This document shows, in pieces, positions 1-9,175 of a DNA stretch of 64,000 nucleotides. Each line of letters opens with the position of its first letter. The first letter of the stretch is position 1. The translations under genes were made by a program, and so were the position numbers. Below the pieces are notes generated by a model. That model was not told where the DNA came from and made no database searches. It saw nothing but the letters and a program-made list of their open reading frames with translations. Origin of the DNA: GCA-2737725 sp033763995 (GTDB lineage Bacteria; Pseudomonadota; Alphaproteobacteria; Rhodospirillales; Rhodospirillaceae); the NCBI GenBank assembly GCA_033763995.1, contig JANRJL010000110.1:4087-68086 (forward strand). The letters run 5' to 3'.

Positions 1-2
1 GT

Positions 3-299
3 GATCTTGGCTGGCACGTCGACAGCTCCGTCGGCGCGCAGGGCACAGGTGTCATCGGCCTACGCTTGAATTACCGCGATAGCGGCGACCTTCCCCTCAG
101 CGCACTCGACGTCACGGCGCTGATCTCGCGCCCCACGACCGAAGGCCACGACTTTGAGCAGCCGCTGACGCACCAAGGCGATGGCCTGTACGCCGCCGCC
201 GTGAACGTTCCCTTGCCAGGGCTATGGCATGTTCGCGTGCTGGCGCGCCGGGGTGAGACCGAAGCCTACGTGCTCGATTACCGCGTGGTCGTGCCATGA
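3..299 (+). CDS. fixH: FixH/CcoH, C-terminal part (cut by window edge)
   Basis: The window opens inside this gene. The frame is open from base 3 and stops at TGA 297-299, giving about 98 residues. FixH (CcoH) is a membrane-anchored factor for assembly and stability of cbb3-type cytochrome oxidase, with a periplasmic C-terminal domain. The visible part contains the typical end of the FixH domain (GLWHVRVLARRG, then a final beta-strand). The membrane anchor must lie to the left. The stop overlaps the fixI start (ATGA), which is the normal fixGHIS order and the main support for the call. Confidence 0.85.
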   Translation, partial: DLGWHVDSSVGAQGTGVIGLRLNYRDSGDLPLSALDVTALISRPTTEGHDFEQPLTHQGDGLYAAAVNVPLPGLWHVRVLARRGETEAYVLDYRVVVP

Positions 300-2605
300 G
301 CGCGCACGCCACCAACGTCGACAGCACGCTGGCGGCGGACGGGTTGCCCAATCTCGGCTGTTGCCCGACGGCGCGGCAGATTTCGGGCCGCGGTCAGTTG
401 CCCGCCGGGCCGCTCGGCGTTCCCAATGCCGCGCCCGATGCTTATGTCGCACGCGCGGCCAACGGCGAATTCGAGCTGGCGTTTATTCTCGACAACCTCA
501 CCTGCGCGGCCTGCGTGGGCGATATCGAAGGCCGCCTGTCGCGGATTCCCGGCATCACCAGCGCGCGCGTCAACCTCACGCTCGGCCGCCTGCGTGTCAC
601 CTGGACTGACCCGGCCTTCGCGCCAAGCCGGATTGCCGCCGAACTCACGGCGCTCGGTTATCGCGCGATCCCTTACGATGCCGCCAAGCTGGAGCGTCTG
701 GCCGACGATCGCGACAAAAAGCTGCTGCGCGCCATGGCCGTCGCCGGTTTTGCCGCCGCCAACATCATGCTGATCTCGGTGTCGGTGTGGTCGGGCAACG
801 TCACCGACATGGGCCCGGCCACGCGCGACTTCTTCCATTGGATTTCGGCGCTGATCGCGCTGCCCGCCATTGCTTATGCCGGCCAACCGTTCTTCGCCTC
901 GGCCTGGGGCGCGGTGCGGCACGGCCGGGTCAACATGGACGTGCCGATCTCGCTGGGCGTGCTGCTGGCCACCCTCGCGAGCGTCATGGAAAGCGCGCGC
1001 TCGGGCGAGCACGCCTATTTCGACGCCGCCGTCATGCTGCTGTTCTTCCTGCTGATCGGCCGCTACCTCGATCAGAACATGCGCGCCAAGACGCAATCGG
1101 TGGCGGCGAACCTGCTGGCGCTGCAGGCCGTGGCGGCCACCGTGATCGAACCCGACGGCCGGCGCCGCTCGTGCCCCGCCGATCAGTTGCGCCCCGGCAT
1201 GGTGGTCGCCGTGGCCCCCGGCGACCGCATTCCCGCCGACGGCATCGTCACGCGCGGGCGCTCGGACGTGGACACCAGCTTGGTCTCGGGCGAGAGCCTG
1301 CCGCAAGCCGTGGCGCCCGGCACTCAAGTCTACGCTGGCACTCTGGCGCTGAGCGGCGGGCTGGACATCGAAGTCACCTCGGCTGATCGCGACACGCTGC
1401 TGGGCCAGATCGTGGCGCTCATGACCAACGCCACCCAGGCGAAGTCGGGCCACACCATGTTGGCCGACCGCGCCGCGCGGCTTTATGCGCCGGCGGTGCA
1501 CGTGCTCGCGGCCACGACCTTCGCCGGCTGGATGCTGCTGGGCGCGGGCGGCTGGCACCCGGCCTTGATGGCCGCCGTGGCGGTGCTGATCATCACCTGC
1601 CCCTGCGCCCTGGGCCTGGCGGTGCCGGCGGTGCAGACCGTGGCGACGGCCGCCTTGCTGCGCGCGGGCGTGCTGCTGAAATCGGGCGAGGCGCTGGAGC
1701 GCCTGGCCGAGGTCGACACCGTGGTGTTCGACAAGACCGGCACCTTGACGCTGGGCCAGCCGGAGTACGTCGGCGGCGACGGCGCCACGCCGGAAGACCT
1801 CGCCCTCGCCGCGCGTTTGGCGCAAAGCACACGCCACCCGCTGGCCCAGGCGCTTGTCCGCCATGTCGGCGTGCCGCCGCGCCCGGTGCCGGTGCAGGAA
1901 ACGCCGGGCCTCGGCGTGTCGGCCATCGTCGACGGCCGACAGGTTCGGCTGGGCCATCGCGACTGGTGCGGCGGCGCGGCCACAAGTGCGCCGACAACCA
2001 CGCACAGCGAACTGTGGTTGAAAGTCGACGGCCGGCCGCCCGTGCGCTTCTTCTTCCGTGATGCGCCGCGCGGCGACGCCCGACGCGTGATCGAAGCGTT
2101 GCGAAACAAGTCCATCGACGTCGAGATGCTGTCGGGCGACCGCCGCGCCGTCGCCGCACCTTTGGCCCAGGCATTGGGCATCGTGACCGTCCTGGCCGAG
2201 GCGCGCCCCGACGCGAAGGTGGCGCACCTGAAAACCCTCGCCGCCCAGGGCCGCAAGGTGCTCATGGTGGGCGACGGCCTCAACGACGCGCCCGCGCTGG
2301 CGCTGGCCCATGTCTCCATGGCGCCGGCCAGCGGCGCGGACATCAGCCAGAGCGCCGCCGACATCGTCTATCGCGGCGAGGCCTTGGATCCGGTCCGCCG
2401 CGCCATCGCCATCGCCCGCGTCGCCCGCCGGCGCATGCGCGAGAACCTGATTCTCGCCGTGATCTACAACGTGCTGGCGGTGCCCCTGGCCATGGCGGGG
2501 CTGGTGACGCCGTTGATCGCGGCACTGGCCATGTCGGGCTCGTCCATCGTCGTGGTGCTCAACGCGCTGCGGCTCTCACATCAGGCAAAGGATCGCGCGC
2601 CATGA
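296..2605 (+). CDS. fixI: Copper-translocating P-type ATPase FixI/CcoI
   Basis: A 769-residue P1B-type ATPase that moves copper across the inner membrane for the haem-copper site of cbb3 oxidase. Visible features: an N-terminal CC pair at residues 22-23, a heavy-metal-associated domain with CAAC at 70-73, the membrane ion motif CPC at 435-437, the phosphorylation motif DKTGT at 479-483, an HP motif (TRHPLAQ), and GDGLND at 659-664. The start overlaps the fixH stop and the end overlaps the start of fixS, so the three are translationally coupled. Length and gene order fit CcoI rather than a CopA efflux pump. Confidence 0.95.
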   Translation: MSAHATNVDSTLAADGLPNLGCCPTARQISGRGQLPAGPLGVPNAAPDAYVARAANGEFELAFILDNLTCAACVGDIEGRLSRIPGITSARVNLTLGRLRVTWTDPAFAPSRIAAELTALGYRAIPYDAAKLERLADDRDKKLLRAMAVAGFAAANIMLISVSVWSGNVTDMGPATRDFFHWISALIALPAIAYAGQPFFASAWGAVRHGRVNMDVPISLGVLLATLASVMESARSGEHAYFDAAVMLLFFLLIGRYLDQNMRAKTQSVAANLLALQAVAATVIEPDGRRRSCPADQLRPGMVVAVAPGDRIPADGIVTRGRSDVDTSLVSGESLPQAVAPGTQVYAGTLALSGGLDIEVTSADRDTLLGQIVALMTNATQAKSGHTMLADRAARLYAPAVHVLAATTFAGWMLLGAGGWHPALMAAVAVLIITCPCALGLAVPAVQTVATAALLRAGVLLKSGEALERLAEVDTVVFDKTGTLTLGQPEYVGGDGATPEDLALAARLAQSTRHPLAQALVRHVGVPPRPVPVQETPGLGVSAIVDGRQVRLGHRDWCGGAATSAPTTTHSELWLKVDGRPPVRFFFRDAPRGDARRVIEALRNKSIDVEMLSGDRRAVAAPLAQALGIVTVLAEARPDAKVAHLKTLAAQGRKVLMVGDGLNDAPALALAHVSMAPASGADISQSAADIVYRGEALDPVRRAIAIARVARRRMRENLILAVIYNVLAVPLAMAGLVTPLIAALAMSGSSIVVVLNALRLSHQAKDRAP

Positions 2606-2757
2606 CGGTGATCGCTTATCTGCTGCCCGCCGCGCTGGCCCTCGGGTTCCTGGGGTTGGTGGCCTTCCTGTGGTGCCTGAAGACGCGCCAGTACGAAGAC
2701 CTCGACGGTGCGGCCTACCGCTCGCTGCTGGATCAAGAGCCCGACGACAAGCGCTAA
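2602..2757 (+). CDS. fixS: cbb3 oxidase maturation protein FixS/CcoS
   Basis: A 51-residue protein starting at ATG 2602, inside the fixI stop (ATGA). It has one N-terminal transmembrane segment (about residues 4-24), then a short charged tail with QYEDLDG, the usual CcoS pattern. CcoS is needed for cofactor insertion into cbb3 oxidase. Its stop (TAA 2755-2757) overlaps by four bases the stop of the glycosyltransferase on the other strand. No fix gene follows, so this ends the operon. Confidence 0.88.
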   Translation: MTVIAYLLPAALALGFLGLVAFLWCLKTRQYEDLDGAAYRSLLDQEPDDKR

Positions 2758-4151
2758 AGCGGTTTCAGGTCCTGCAGGCCGGTAGTGTCGCGCGCGGCCA
2801 AGGGAACGAGCGGCCCTTTGGCATAGAGTGCCAGCAACTCGTCGGCGTATTCGGCGCTGGACTTCGGACGGCGGCAGTTTTGGCTGAGGCTGGGGAGCAG
2901 CGCGGGTTCGTCGCGCAGGCGCACCAAGTGCTTTGACAACGATTCGGAATCCCCCGGCGGGAACACCAGGCCGTTGACCTCGTGTGTGATGACTTCCGTC
3001 ATGCCCGGGTAGTCAGAGACAACCACCGGCCTCTTGGCGGCCAGCGCCGAGAAAATCACCAGCGGCATGTTCTCGTACCAGACCGACGGCACCACCAGCA
3101 GGTCGACGCCCGCGAGCACGTCGGCGATTTTCTCGCTCGGGAACGTGCCGAGGAATTCGATATTCGGCGAACCGGCGGCAATGGCCTTCATCTTGGCGAG
3201 GTAGTCGGGGAAATCGACCAAGTTGCCGTAGATTTTCAGCTTGGCGCGGCCATCATCAATATGACGGAACGCCTCCACCAGCACGTGGCAGCCCTTGTGC
3301 GGGGCGAGCGTGCCGATATAGCCCACGGTGAGCGGTGTCTTGGGATCGCGCGCCGCGATGGCCGTGCCCTCGCGCGGAATATCGATGCCGTAGGCCGACT
3401 GATGAATCAGCTGGGGGTTGAGTCCGTTGGACGTGAGCGCGCCGGTCATGAGCTGCGTCGGGGCCACCACGCCATGCAGCCAATTCAGGCGGCGCATGTT
3501 GAAGGCCTTGCGCCCGCCGGTGGCGAGCACCTCTTTGTGCAGCGGATAGGGCAGCAGCCAGCCCTTGGCCGTCAGCCACACGCCGAAATCGGCCACCACG
3601 TCGGGCACGGCGGCGTTGAATAATTTCATGTAGGGCCACAGCGACAGCTCGGCCACGTGCTTGACGCAATTCCCGCCGTAGCGCGAGGGGCCCGGACACG
3701 GCTTGCCGCCGCGTAAGAGTTGCGCCGGCGGGCACAGCGACCAGAAATCCGTCGGCGTGTAGTAGGCGGGTATCCCCGCCCTCACCGCCACGTCGATCAT
3801 GGCCGTGCCCAGGCGCCCGAAATGAAAAAAGTGCGCCACGTCGGGTTTGAAGTCGGCGACGATGCGCGCGAAGTAGCGCGCCGCCAGCACGTTGTTGAAG
3901 TCGAGCTCCGTGATGACGTTCTGCCCGCCCATGGGCACGTAGGCGTGGTGGAATCGATAAACCTTCAGCCCCTCGTGCTCGTATTGGTCGAAGCGCTGGT
4001 CGTCGCGCTTGCCGGAGCGGTCGGGAAAGCCGGTCAGCACCACCACCTCGTGTCCGCGCGCGCGCAACGCCTTGGCGGTGGTGAGCGTGAGCACTTCGGT
4101 GCCCGAGAAGTAATCCGGCACGAACTGGTGGACGGTGAGCAGAATCTTCAC
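2754..4151 (-). CDS. Glycosyltransferase family 4 (GT-B fold)
   Basis: About 465 residues from a GTG at 4151, with the protein beginning VKILLTVHQF, a normal first strand of a GT-B enzyme. The C-terminal half carries the nucleotide-sugar binding signature IGTLAPHKG and the region PSVWYENMPLVIFSALA. In most GT4 enzymes this region is an E-x7-E motif; here the second acid is Ser. The upstream GT2 gene stops five bases before this start, so the two are one transcript. The open frame extends to 4277 but would overlap that gene. Role inferred from context: adding a sugar to a surface glycan. Donor and acceptor cannot be read from the sequence. Confidence 0.85.
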   Translation of the reverse strand: MKILLTVHQFVPDYFSGTEVLTLTTAKALRARGHEVVVLTGFPDRSGKRDDQRFDQYEHEGLKVYRFHHAYVPMGGQNVITELDFNNVLAARYFARIVADFKPDVAHFFHFGRLGTAMIDVAVRAGIPAYYTPTDFWSLCPPAQLLRGGKPCPGPSRYGGNCVKHVAELSLWPYMKLFNAAVPDVVADFGVWLTAKGWLLPYPLHKEVLATGGRKAFNMRRLNWLHGVVAPTQLMTGALTSNGLNPQLIHQSAYGIDIPREGTAIAARDPKTPLTVGYIGTLAPHKGCHVLVEAFRHIDDGRAKLKIYGNLVDFPDYLAKMKAIAAGSPNIEFLGTFPSEKIADVLAGVDLLVVPSVWYENMPLVIFSALAAKRPVVVSDYPGMTEVITHEVNGLVFPPGDSESLSKHLVRLRDEPALLPSLSQNCRRPKSSAEYADELLALYAKGPLVPLAARDTTGLQDLKPL

Positions 4152-4156
4152 GGGAG

Positions 4157-5143
4157 CTACACGCCGCGCACGGTTTTCTGAATGCCGAGTTTTTCGTCGC
4201 GCTCGGCTTGATAGACGCCCAGGATGCGGAAGTAGTTCAAGATCGGCGCCTTCAGTATATTGACGATCAAGTGCCACGGCCGGCGCTCACGCTTGAGGAT
4301 GTGGTAAACATCCCGCGCGGTCCAGTGAAAGTAGGCTCGCACCGCCGTGCGCGGCGTCGGCAGCAGCTCGAGGCCGAACAGGTCATAAAGCTTGCGGTGG
4401 CACACATAGGTGCGCTTGTACTCGTAGCTGATGGGCCGGTCGTGGGAATGGATCACGCCCGCCTTGGGCTCGTAGATGATCTTGTAGCCGCGCTTCAGCA
4501 CGCGCTCGGCCCAGTCGATGTCCTCGCCGAAATTGATGCGGCCGAACTTCTCCTGCTCCCACACGTCCTTGCGCAGCGCGGAGCAGACATTGTCGAAATT
4601 GCACACCGCGTGACGCTCGCGCGGGTGCATGGCCTGGTATTGCTCGGGACTCGCCAGCGCCTGCACCACGCGCTCGGGCCGGCCGGTGTAGTGGCGCTCG
4701 AGATTGCGCTTGGTGATCACGTCGGCGTCCGGCTGCGCGACTTGGTGGGCGTAAACTCCGGCGACGTTGTCCTCGTCCAGGGTTCGCAACAGCGTCTCGA
4801 TCATGGTCGTGTCGCGCGGCACGGCGTCCTGCACCGTCAGCACGATGCGGTTGGTGCCGGCCATGCCGATGCCGAAATCGCGCGTGGCGCCGTGATTGAA
4901 GTCCGCGGGCGGAATGGACACCACCTTCGCCCCGGCGGCCTTTGCAATGGCGATGGTGTCGTCGGTGGATCCGGAATCGACCACCAGGAATTCCACGTCG
5001 GGCCAGCAGGTTTGCGCCTGGAGGCCCGCCACGACGCGGCGAAACAATTCGCCGCCGTTCTTGGTGGGGATCAAAAGCGTGCACACATAAGGGCGGGTTC
5101 GCGCCGTGCCGGAGGCCGCGGCCGCGTGGGCGAGGTTGGTCAT
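4157..5143 (-). CDS. Glycosyltransferase family 2, rhamnosyltransferase-like
   Basis: A 328-residue GT-A enzyme. N-terminal strand TLLIPTKNGG, then VVDSGSTDDT (nucleotide binding), then FNHGATRDFG, which resembles the FNHG-TRN motif of bacterial rhamnosyltransferases. The acidic motif NFGEDIDWAERVLKRGY supplies the catalytic base region. No clear membrane segment, so cytoplasmic or peripheral. Its start overlaps by four bases (ATGA) the stop of the double-methyltransferase gene upstream, and the GT4 gene follows after five bases. Rhamnose specificity is inferred from one motif only. Confidence 0.82.
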   Translation of the reverse strand: MTNLAHAAAASGTARTRPYVCTLLIPTKNGGELFRRVVAGLQAQTCWPDVEFLVVDSGSTDDTIAIAKAAGAKVVSIPPADFNHGATRDFGIGMAGTNRIVLTVQDAVPRDTTMIETLLRTLDEDNVAGVYAHQVAQPDADVITKRNLERHYTGRPERVVQALASPEQYQAMHPRERHAVCNFDNVCSALRKDVWEQEKFGRINFGEDIDWAERVLKRGYKIIYEPKAGVIHSHDRPISYEYKRTYVCHRKLYDLFGLELLPTPRTAVRAYFHWTARDVYHILKRERRPWHLIVNILKAPILNYFRILGVYQAERDEKLGIQKTVRGV

Positions 5144-7185
5144 GTCTTTTGGCCGCCGAATTTCTGTTTCAACCGCATTTTCGTGGCCCGCCAGAGTTGC
5201 CGCGCCAAGAACCGGACGCTGCGATGTTCTTGGTCCCGCAGCGCGGCCAAATCCACATATCGTTGTGACAGCATCGACAAATCACCATGCAGTTTGGCAT
5301 TGTCGGCCACCACGGCATCGCGATGCGCGACGACAGCGGCGCGGTCCGCGATAATCGCGTCCCGGTCCTGCTTGACGGCCTCGCGGTCGGCTTGGATGGC
5401 GTCGCGATCGGCCACCACGGCCGCGCGGTCGGCCAAGACCTCCGCCAAATGCGCCTTGGTCGCCACGCTGTCAGCGGCGATGGCCGCGCGCTCGGCCACG
5501 GCATTCGCCAAGGCCAGTTTCACGGCGTCACGGTCGGCGTTGAGGTCGTTCAAGTAGCCGTAGAGCGTCGCGACTTTTTCGTCCAACTCCTGGGCGCGCG
5601 CGCCGTGGCGAAAGGCCTCGAAGCGGGCCAGGTTCAAATGCCGTTCGCGCACGACGAATTGCTCGACGTAGTCGCCCTGGGCGTCGAAGTACGCCCGGTC
5701 GGCAACCGCCGGCAACGCACCACGGCTGCAGACGGCGATGAACGCCAGCGGCTCGCCGAACCCGCCGCCGCTCGCCGCATTCAGATAACGCGATTCGTGA
5801 ACGTTCGTGGTGGCGCGATCAAAGGCCACCGCCGGCTGCAGGTGTTGGCGCAGAATCTCGATGTTCGGAAAATGCGGCGCCAGCAACTCGCGGAACTTCG
5901 CCTCGGTCATTTCGCGGATGTGATACGGATTGGCGTCGTAGAACTTGGTCACTTCCGGATTGGGCGTGGACATCACCAGCACGCCGCCGGGTTTGAGCAC
6001 GCGCGCGATGCTGGCGACGGTCGACTGTTGCGTCGCGTGGTCGACGTGCTCGATCATTTCGAAGCAGGTCACCAGGTCGAAGGATACTGGCGGCAGCCCC
6101 GCGCCCAAGTCGGCGCTTTGCACGAAGGTCAGATTGGCGTTGCGATGAACCTCGCGCGCCCAGGCGAGCGCGCCGGCATCGATATCGAGCCCGGTGACCG
6201 CCTTGGCGCGACCGGCCACCATGGCGGCGCCGTAGCCGGTGCCGCAGCCGAAATCGAGCACCGCCTTGCCTTGGGCCAGGTCCGCCGCCAGGGCATAGCG
6301 CGGCATGTGCTCGTACTCGGCGATCTTGGACCATGTGCCGGGCACATAGCGTTCGTGCATGAACTGCATGAAGCCGCTGCCCGAGGCGATCGCCAAGAGC
6401 CCGGCGGCCTTGGACACGTCGTCGGTATCGCTGCCGCGCACGTCGATGGAGGTGAACTGCAGGCGGCGCAACAAATACGTCAGCGCATCGGCGGTGTAGT
6501 AAACCAGATGCGAGGGCGGGTGACGGTAGGCCCAGGCCGCCGGATCGCGCCGGGCCGCGTCCGACCCGGCGTTGGGTGTCGCGATCACCACCGTGGTCTT
6601 CGCCGTGATGATGCCGAGCGAGAAGAGTTGGTAGAGCAGCGCGTAGGGCGACGGCACGTGCTCGATCACGTCGAGCATCAGCACCACATCGACCTCGTGC
6701 GAGAACAATTCGCCGAAGGAACCAACGATGTAAGCTTTCGGACCGAGGCGCTCTTTGGCTTTAGCGCGGGCGTGATCCGACAGTTCGACGCCCAGGCACA
6801 TCCAGCCGCGCTCGGCCGCGAGCTTCAGATGCGTGCCGTAGCCGCAGCCCACGTCCAGCACCATCGGGTTCTCGCGGCCCGCGAAGCGATCGAGGATGGA
6901 GGCGACCAGGCCCTCGCTCGCGCTCGACTGAGAATCATAATTCTCGTAACCGCCGCGCTCGCCGCCCTCGAACCATTCCGGACGGTCGTAAAATGCCTTG
7001 AGTTCCGCCGGCGTGGGCACCGGGGTCGCGTGCTCGGCCCCGCAGCGGGCGCAGGCGAGAACACGGTAGCCGTCGACGTCGCACAAATGGCTCAGCCGCG
7101 CGCCGTCGCCGCACACGGGGCATGGGCGCGGAGGTGCCGAGGTCGTCGCAGAGCGTGTCGAGGCGGGTTTTGCGGTCATCGTCAC
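5140..7185 (-). CDS. Zinc-finger/double SAM-methyltransferase protein with C-terminal coiled coil
   Basis: 681 residues. Order: an N-terminal Cys motif (C22, C25, C45, C48) like the zinc ribbon of C-methyltransferases acting on nucleotide sugars; a first class I methyltransferase domain (VLDVGCGYG, residues 109-117); a second one (VLDFGCGTGYGAAM, about 308-321); then a long helical tail. In the tail, residues 586-627 are six back-to-back seven-residue units of the type DRxAVxA, followed by a basic C-terminus (RLKQKFGGQ). Such tails occur in glycan-modifying enzymes, where the coiled coil can act as scaffold or chain-length ruler; that role is inference here. Operonic with the GT2 gene (ATGA overlap). 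Confidence 0.8.
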   Translation of the reverse strand: MTMTAKPASTRSATTSAPPRPCPVCGDGARLSHLCDVDGYRVLACARCGAEHATPVPTPAELKAFYDRPEWFEGGERGGYENYDSQSSASEGLVASILDRFAGRENPMVLDVGCGYGTHLKLAAERGWMCLGVELSDHARAKAKERLGPKAYIVGSFGELFSHEVDVVLMLDVIEHVPSPYALLYQLFSLGIITAKTTVVIATPNAGSDAARRDPAAWAYRHPPSHLVYYTADALTYLLRRLQFTSIDVRGSDTDDVSKAAGLLAIASGSGFMQFMHERYVPGTWSKIAEYEHMPRYALAADLAQGKAVLDFGCGTGYGAAMVAGRAKAVTGLDIDAGALAWAREVHRNANLTFVQSADLGAGLPPVSFDLVTCFEMIEHVDHATQQSTVASIARVLKPGGVLVMSTPNPEVTKFYDANPYHIREMTEAKFRELLAPHFPNIEILRQHLQPAVAFDRATTNVHESRYLNAASGGGFGEPLAFIAVCSRGALPAVADRAYFDAQGDYVEQFVVRERHLNLARFEAFRHGARAQELDEKVATLYGYLNDLNADRDAVKLALANAVAERAAIAADSVATKAHLAEVLADRAAVVADRDAIQADREAVKQDRDAIIADRAAVVAHRDAVVADNAKLHGDLSMLSQRYVDLAALRDQEHRSVRFLARQLWRATKMRLKQKFGGQKT

Positions 7186-7272
7186 AGATTACGGGGCCGG
7201 CGGAGCGCCAAAGCACCTGTTAGGCGCCTTAGAAGCACATTTTGCCGCCGGAATCCACTGCGCGGAACCAGG

Positions 7273-8097
7273 CTATTTGGCCTTGAGGACCACGATGTCC
7301 TGGAAGCCGTGAATGGCACCGGGGCGCACGCCGACGACATCGAAAAATTTCGCCCATTCGCGGCGCACGTAGTTCTCGGAGATAAAGGTGATGCCGTAAT
7401 CGTAATTGCGCGAGGTCAGGTGGCCGTGTTGCAGAATGAACTGAAAGCCCGCGCCGCCAAACGCGGCCCGCGCGTCGACCAGGCCTTGGCGGGGAATCGT
7501 CAGCATTTCGAACACATGGGGCTGCGTCTCGCCCAGGCGCAAGGCGTGCGCGCCGTGCACCGTGAGCAACAGCGTCGCGCCCGGCTTGGCGACGCGCTTC
7601 AACTCGGACAAATAGAAAAACTGATCGGCCTCGTTCATGTGCGTGAAGACCGAGACCGAGATGATCAGATCGAACTGCCCGTCCACCAGGGGCAACGCGT
7701 GGCGCGGCCGGGTGGCGATGGCCGTGACGTGATCTAAGGCCGAGGACACCCACTGCACGTGGCGCGCGTCCACGTCGACGCCGATGTAGCGGCCGCGAAA
7801 GCCCTTGAACATGCGCGCGAGCCGCCCCACGCCGACGCCGAAATCGAGCAGGTTGGCGAATTCGTTCAACGGCGTCGGGCAGGCCTGCCACAACGCCGCC
7901 AGGATATCGCAGCCGTGGCCCGCGAAGGCTTGGCCGTCGGTCAGGCCCGTGGTGTTTTGCATCAGCGTGCGCGGCGGCAGCGGCGCGACGAAGGCCAGGT
8001 TCTTGCGCGCGGTGAAGGCGTCGACGCGGTTGAACGCCAGCCAGTCGTCGATGGGGCTGTGAATACCCTGTCGGATCGCTTGCGGATCAACGGCCAT
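7273..8097 (-). CDS. Class I SAM-dependent methyltransferase
   Basis: 274 residues from ATG 8097. Motif I is LLDFGVGVGRLARMF, where the usual GCG is GVG, followed by YIGVDVDARHVQW (acidic loop) and FDLIISVSVFTHM (motif IV region). The protein belongs to the broad Methyltransf_25/11 type. The acceptor is unknown. It lies in a glycan cluster, 87 bases upstream of the double methyltransferase and divergent from the flippase-like gene. No membrane segments. A sugar or lipid-linked sugar substrate is the simplest guess from context. Confidence 0.75.
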   Translation of the reverse strand: MAVDPQAIRQGIHSPIDDWLAFNRVDAFTARKNLAFVAPLPPRTLMQNTTGLTDGQAFAGHGCDILAALWQACPTPLNEFANLLDFGVGVGRLARMFKGFRGRYIGVDVDARHVQWVSSALDHVTAIATRPRHALPLVDGQFDLIISVSVFTHMNEADQFFYLSELKRVAKPGATLLLTVHGAHALRLGETQPHVFEMLTIPRQGLVDARAAFGGAGFQFILQHGHLTSRNYDYGITFISENYVRREWAKFFDVVGVRPGAIHGFQDIVVLKAK

Positions 8098-8206
8098 GGC
8101 GCCTGTGGGGCCGCGTTTGCGGGTTCAGCATGGGAATGACTCGGTCAGTTTGATCGCTTATAACGTGCTTTATTGACGGCCACGGACAGTTTTTTCGCTC
8201 ACCATC

Positions 8207-9175
8207 ATGGACTCCCGTTCTTCTCCCCACGGCGCCGCCATGGGCCTTGCCGCGCCCCCATCGGCGGGCCGGCCGGGGTTCATCGTGCTCAAGATTTTGA
8301 TCTCGGCCGGGCTGTTGGCTTATCTCGGCGCGCGGATCGACTGGACCGCCTTGGCCGCGCGGTTGCGCGATGCGGCCCTGGCCGATCTGTCCTTGGCCTG
8401 TCTCGTGTTATTCGCCGCCGTGCCCCTGACGGCCTTGCGGTGGCATCTGCTGGCGCGCACCGCCGCGGCCGCCATGCCCCTGCCGACGAGCTTGAAGCTC
8501 ACCTACACCGGCCTGTTCTTCGGCCAAGTCCTGCCCGCCACGGTGGGCGGCGACGCGGTGCGGGCCTGGCTGGCCGCGCGCACCGGATTGCCGCTGAAAA
8601 AAGTGCTGGCGGGCATTCTGTCGGACCGCGTGGCCGCGCTCACGGCGGCCATGGCGTTGATCGTGCTCAGTCTGCCCTGGCTGTTCGGCGAGCAGCATGA
8701 CGCCCTGGGCTGGACGGCGCTGTCGGGCGCGGGGCTGGTCATGTTCGGCTTGCTCGCCCTGAATGTCGAACGGCTGCCCCTGCCGGCGACACTCATCGCC
8801 AACCGCTGGATCGCGGCCTTGCTCACGATCATCGCCGACACGCGCCGCGTATTGGCCACCCGCCAGGGGCTTGCAGCCCTGGCCCTGTCGATCACGATCC
8901 ATCTTTCGACTGTCCTGGCCGTGTTTCTCATCGGCCGCGGGCTCGACCTGCCGCAAGGTTTCGCCACCTATTTTCTCGTCGTGCCCACCGCCATCGTCGC
9001 CTCCGCCATCCCCATTTCGCTCAACGGCTGGGGCGTGCGCGAGGGCGTCATGGTGGCGGCCTTGGGCGTTTACGGCGTGGCGGCGGGCGATGCGTTCCTG
9101 GTCTCGATGCTGCTGGGCGTGGGCGTGATCTTGACCGCCGTCCCCGGCGCCCTGTTATGGCTGACCGTGAAATGA
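8207..9175 (+). CDS. Flippase-like integral membrane protein (UPF0104/LPG synthase TM family)
   Basis: 322 residues with about eight hydrophobic segments starting at residue 25 (FIVLKILISAGLLAYLGARI). It matches the lysylphosphatidylglycerol-synthase transmembrane/UPF0104 family: the TALRWHLLARTAA region, GQVLPATVGGDAVRAW, then LSDRVAAL, and the late SLNGWGVREG motif are all characteristic. It lacks the cytosolic aminoacyl-transferase domain of MprF. Members of this family often sit in glycan clusters. Its stop overlaps by four bases the start of the methyltransferase-glycosyltransferase fusion. Transport function is inferred. Confidence 0.78.
   Translation: MDSRSSPHGAAMGLAAPPSAGRPGFIVLKILISAGLLAYLGARIDWTALAARLRDAALADLSLACLVLFAAVPLTALRWHLLARTAAAAMPLPTSLKLTYTGLFFGQVLPATVGGDAVRAWLAARTGLPLKKVLAGILSDRVAALTAAMALIVLSLPWLFGEQHDALGWTALSGAGLVMFGLLALNVERLPLPATLIANRWIAALLTIIADTRRVLATRQGLAALALSITIHLSTVLAVFLIGRGLDLPQGFATYFLVVPTAIVASAIPISLNGWGVREGVMVAALGVYGVAAGDAFLVSMLLGVGVILTAVPGALLWLTVK

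Noticed and set aside
278..2311. Long minus-strand frame (677 codons) opposite fixI
   Set aside because: It is antisense to a clear P-type ATPase; high GC removes stop codons from other frames, and the translation is Arg/Gly/His-rich without domains.
5305..5430. 21-base repeats considered as a CRISPR-like array
   Set aside because: The units are contiguous, without spacers, and code for an in-frame seven-residue repeat.
5287..7737. 816-codon plus-strand frame opposite the methyltransferase genes
   Set aside because: It crosses two real minus-strand genes and the gap between them, and has no recognisable domain.
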